Shown here: piece by piece, positions 7,132 to 7,279 of the stretch | Position numbering within the stretch: position 1 is the first letter of the stretch | How the letters are laid out: the number at the start of each line of letters is the position of its first letter | Assembly: GCA_015490055.1 (NCBI GenBank) | Contig: WFYP01000267.1 | Span: forward strand, 1 to 7,279 | Origin: Nitratifractor sp. | GTDB taxonomy: Bacteria; Campylobacterota; Campylobacteria; Campylobacterales; Sulfurovaceae | DNA: 7,279 nt | Direction of reading: 5' to 3' | Position numbers and translations under genes: made by a program | The notes under the pieces: generated by a model | Databases searched by the model: none | What the model was told of the DNA's origin: nothing | Seen by the model: the letters and a program-made list of their open reading frames with translations, nothing else

Positions 7132-7230
7132 TGGGCAATGCAAATGTAAGATTGTGCAAGAGATTTATGAATCCTAGCCTAAGCTAAGATGACTTAAATA
7201 TCTTGTGCAAGATTGCGTTTGCATTGCCCA
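7132..7230 (+). repeat. Long imperfect inverted repeat (about 99 bases) with perfect 13-base outer arms
   Basis: TGGGCAATGCAAA at 7132-7144 is the exact reverse complement of 7218-7230. Pairing continues inward in the same register: 7145-7149 with 7213-7217 (two G-T), 7152-7161 with 7201-7210 (two G-T), and 7163-7167 with 7195-7199. A one-base shift then leads to an apical TAGC-CTAA-GCTA hairpin at 7175-7186. Thus almost the whole segment folds on itself. Likely explanations are a MITE-type element, facing insertion-sequence ends, or a structured RNA. No protein is supported here. Confidence 0.8.
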
Positions 7231-7234
7231 CCCG

Positions 7235-7247
7235 AAGGGCATCTCTA
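7235..7247 (+). repeat. 13-base direct repeat, copy 2
   Basis: AAGGGCATCTCTA differs from copy 1 (7099-7111) only by T for C. The sequences following the two copies differ, so the similarity is confined to this short block. It directly follows a small CCC-GAA-GGG hairpin (7231-7239). Confidence 0.6.
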
Positions 7248-7279
7248 GCTTTCCTCTATGCGTCGTTACTCTTTCTTGA

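Larger units (their letters stand above)
7099..7247. mobile_element. Putative MITE-like or decayed insertion-sequence end upstream of alaS
   Basis: The block combines flanking 13-base direct repeats with a long internal inverted repeat and holds no convincing gene. This architecture suits a small non-autonomous element or abutting ends of insertion sequences. No transposase or catalytic DDE motif is visible in the window, and the sequence after 7247 runs off the edge, so the outer boundary is unknown. It sits about 100 bases before the alaS start, outside the likely promoter, so it should not break the operon. The element family is not identified. Confidence 0.4.

Noticed and set aside
6866..7177. 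Plus-strand open frame running from the alaS 5' end into the repeat block
   Set aside because: The first part is opposite the conserved AlaRS N-terminus and the rest crosses the alaS promoter region and inverted repeat. It shows no domain and no good start context.
7132..7230. CRISPR array or tRNA in the structured right-end block
   Set aside because: There are only two short direct repeats, without regular spacers, and the fold is a single long hairpin rather than a cloverleaf.

Overview
The window looks like a housekeeping stretch of an AT-rich bacterial chromosome, most probably from the Campylobacterota (Epsilonproteobacteria), perhaps a Sulfurimonas- or Sulfurovum-type free-living member. 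This rests on the low GC content, the gene order alaS-maf-...-PBP1A (from memory, alaS, maf and pbpA are also adjacent in Campylobacter jejuni), and the style of the Maf and BioF-like proteins, which recall Helicobacter/Campylobacter versions. The genus cannot be fixed from the sequence alone.

Layout. All five genes lie on the minus strand and fill positions 47-6996 with essentially no intergenic DNA. In order of transcription they are alaS (alanyl-tRNA synthetase, 6996-4447), maf (nucleotide pyrophosphatase, 4443-3895), a bioF-like PLP enzyme (3895-2804), a lone ABC ATPase of the oligopeptide/nickel type (2811-2116) and a class A penicillin-binding protein (2119-47). The junctions are a 3-base gap, a 1-base TAATG overlap, an 8-base overlap and a 4-base ATGA overlap. 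This is the signature of one translationally coupled operon. A plausible ribosome binding site and a possible -10 box lie just upstream of alaS. A weak hairpin lies at the end of the PBP gene, but the left edge of the window is too close to tell whether transcription stops there.

The functions are mixed: aminoacylation, nucleotide-pool clean-up, a probable biotin-type acyl condensation, an ATPase without a visible permease, and cell-wall polymerisation. This reads as a growth-linked operon rather than a single pathway. The bioF-like and ABC genes appear to be inserted between maf and the PBP gene, relative to the compact order I recall from Campylobacter.

The right end (6997-7279) has no convincing gene. 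Its outer part (about 7080-7247) is strikingly structured. Near-identical 13-base direct repeats (7099-7111 and 7235-7247) flank a long imperfect inverted repeat (7132-7230) with perfect 13-base outer arms. This resembles the ends of an insertion sequence or a MITE-like element inserted upstream of the alaS promoter. It is the only part of the window that ordinary genes do not explain. I saw no tRNA, rRNA, CRISPR array, defence system or clearly novel multigene system.
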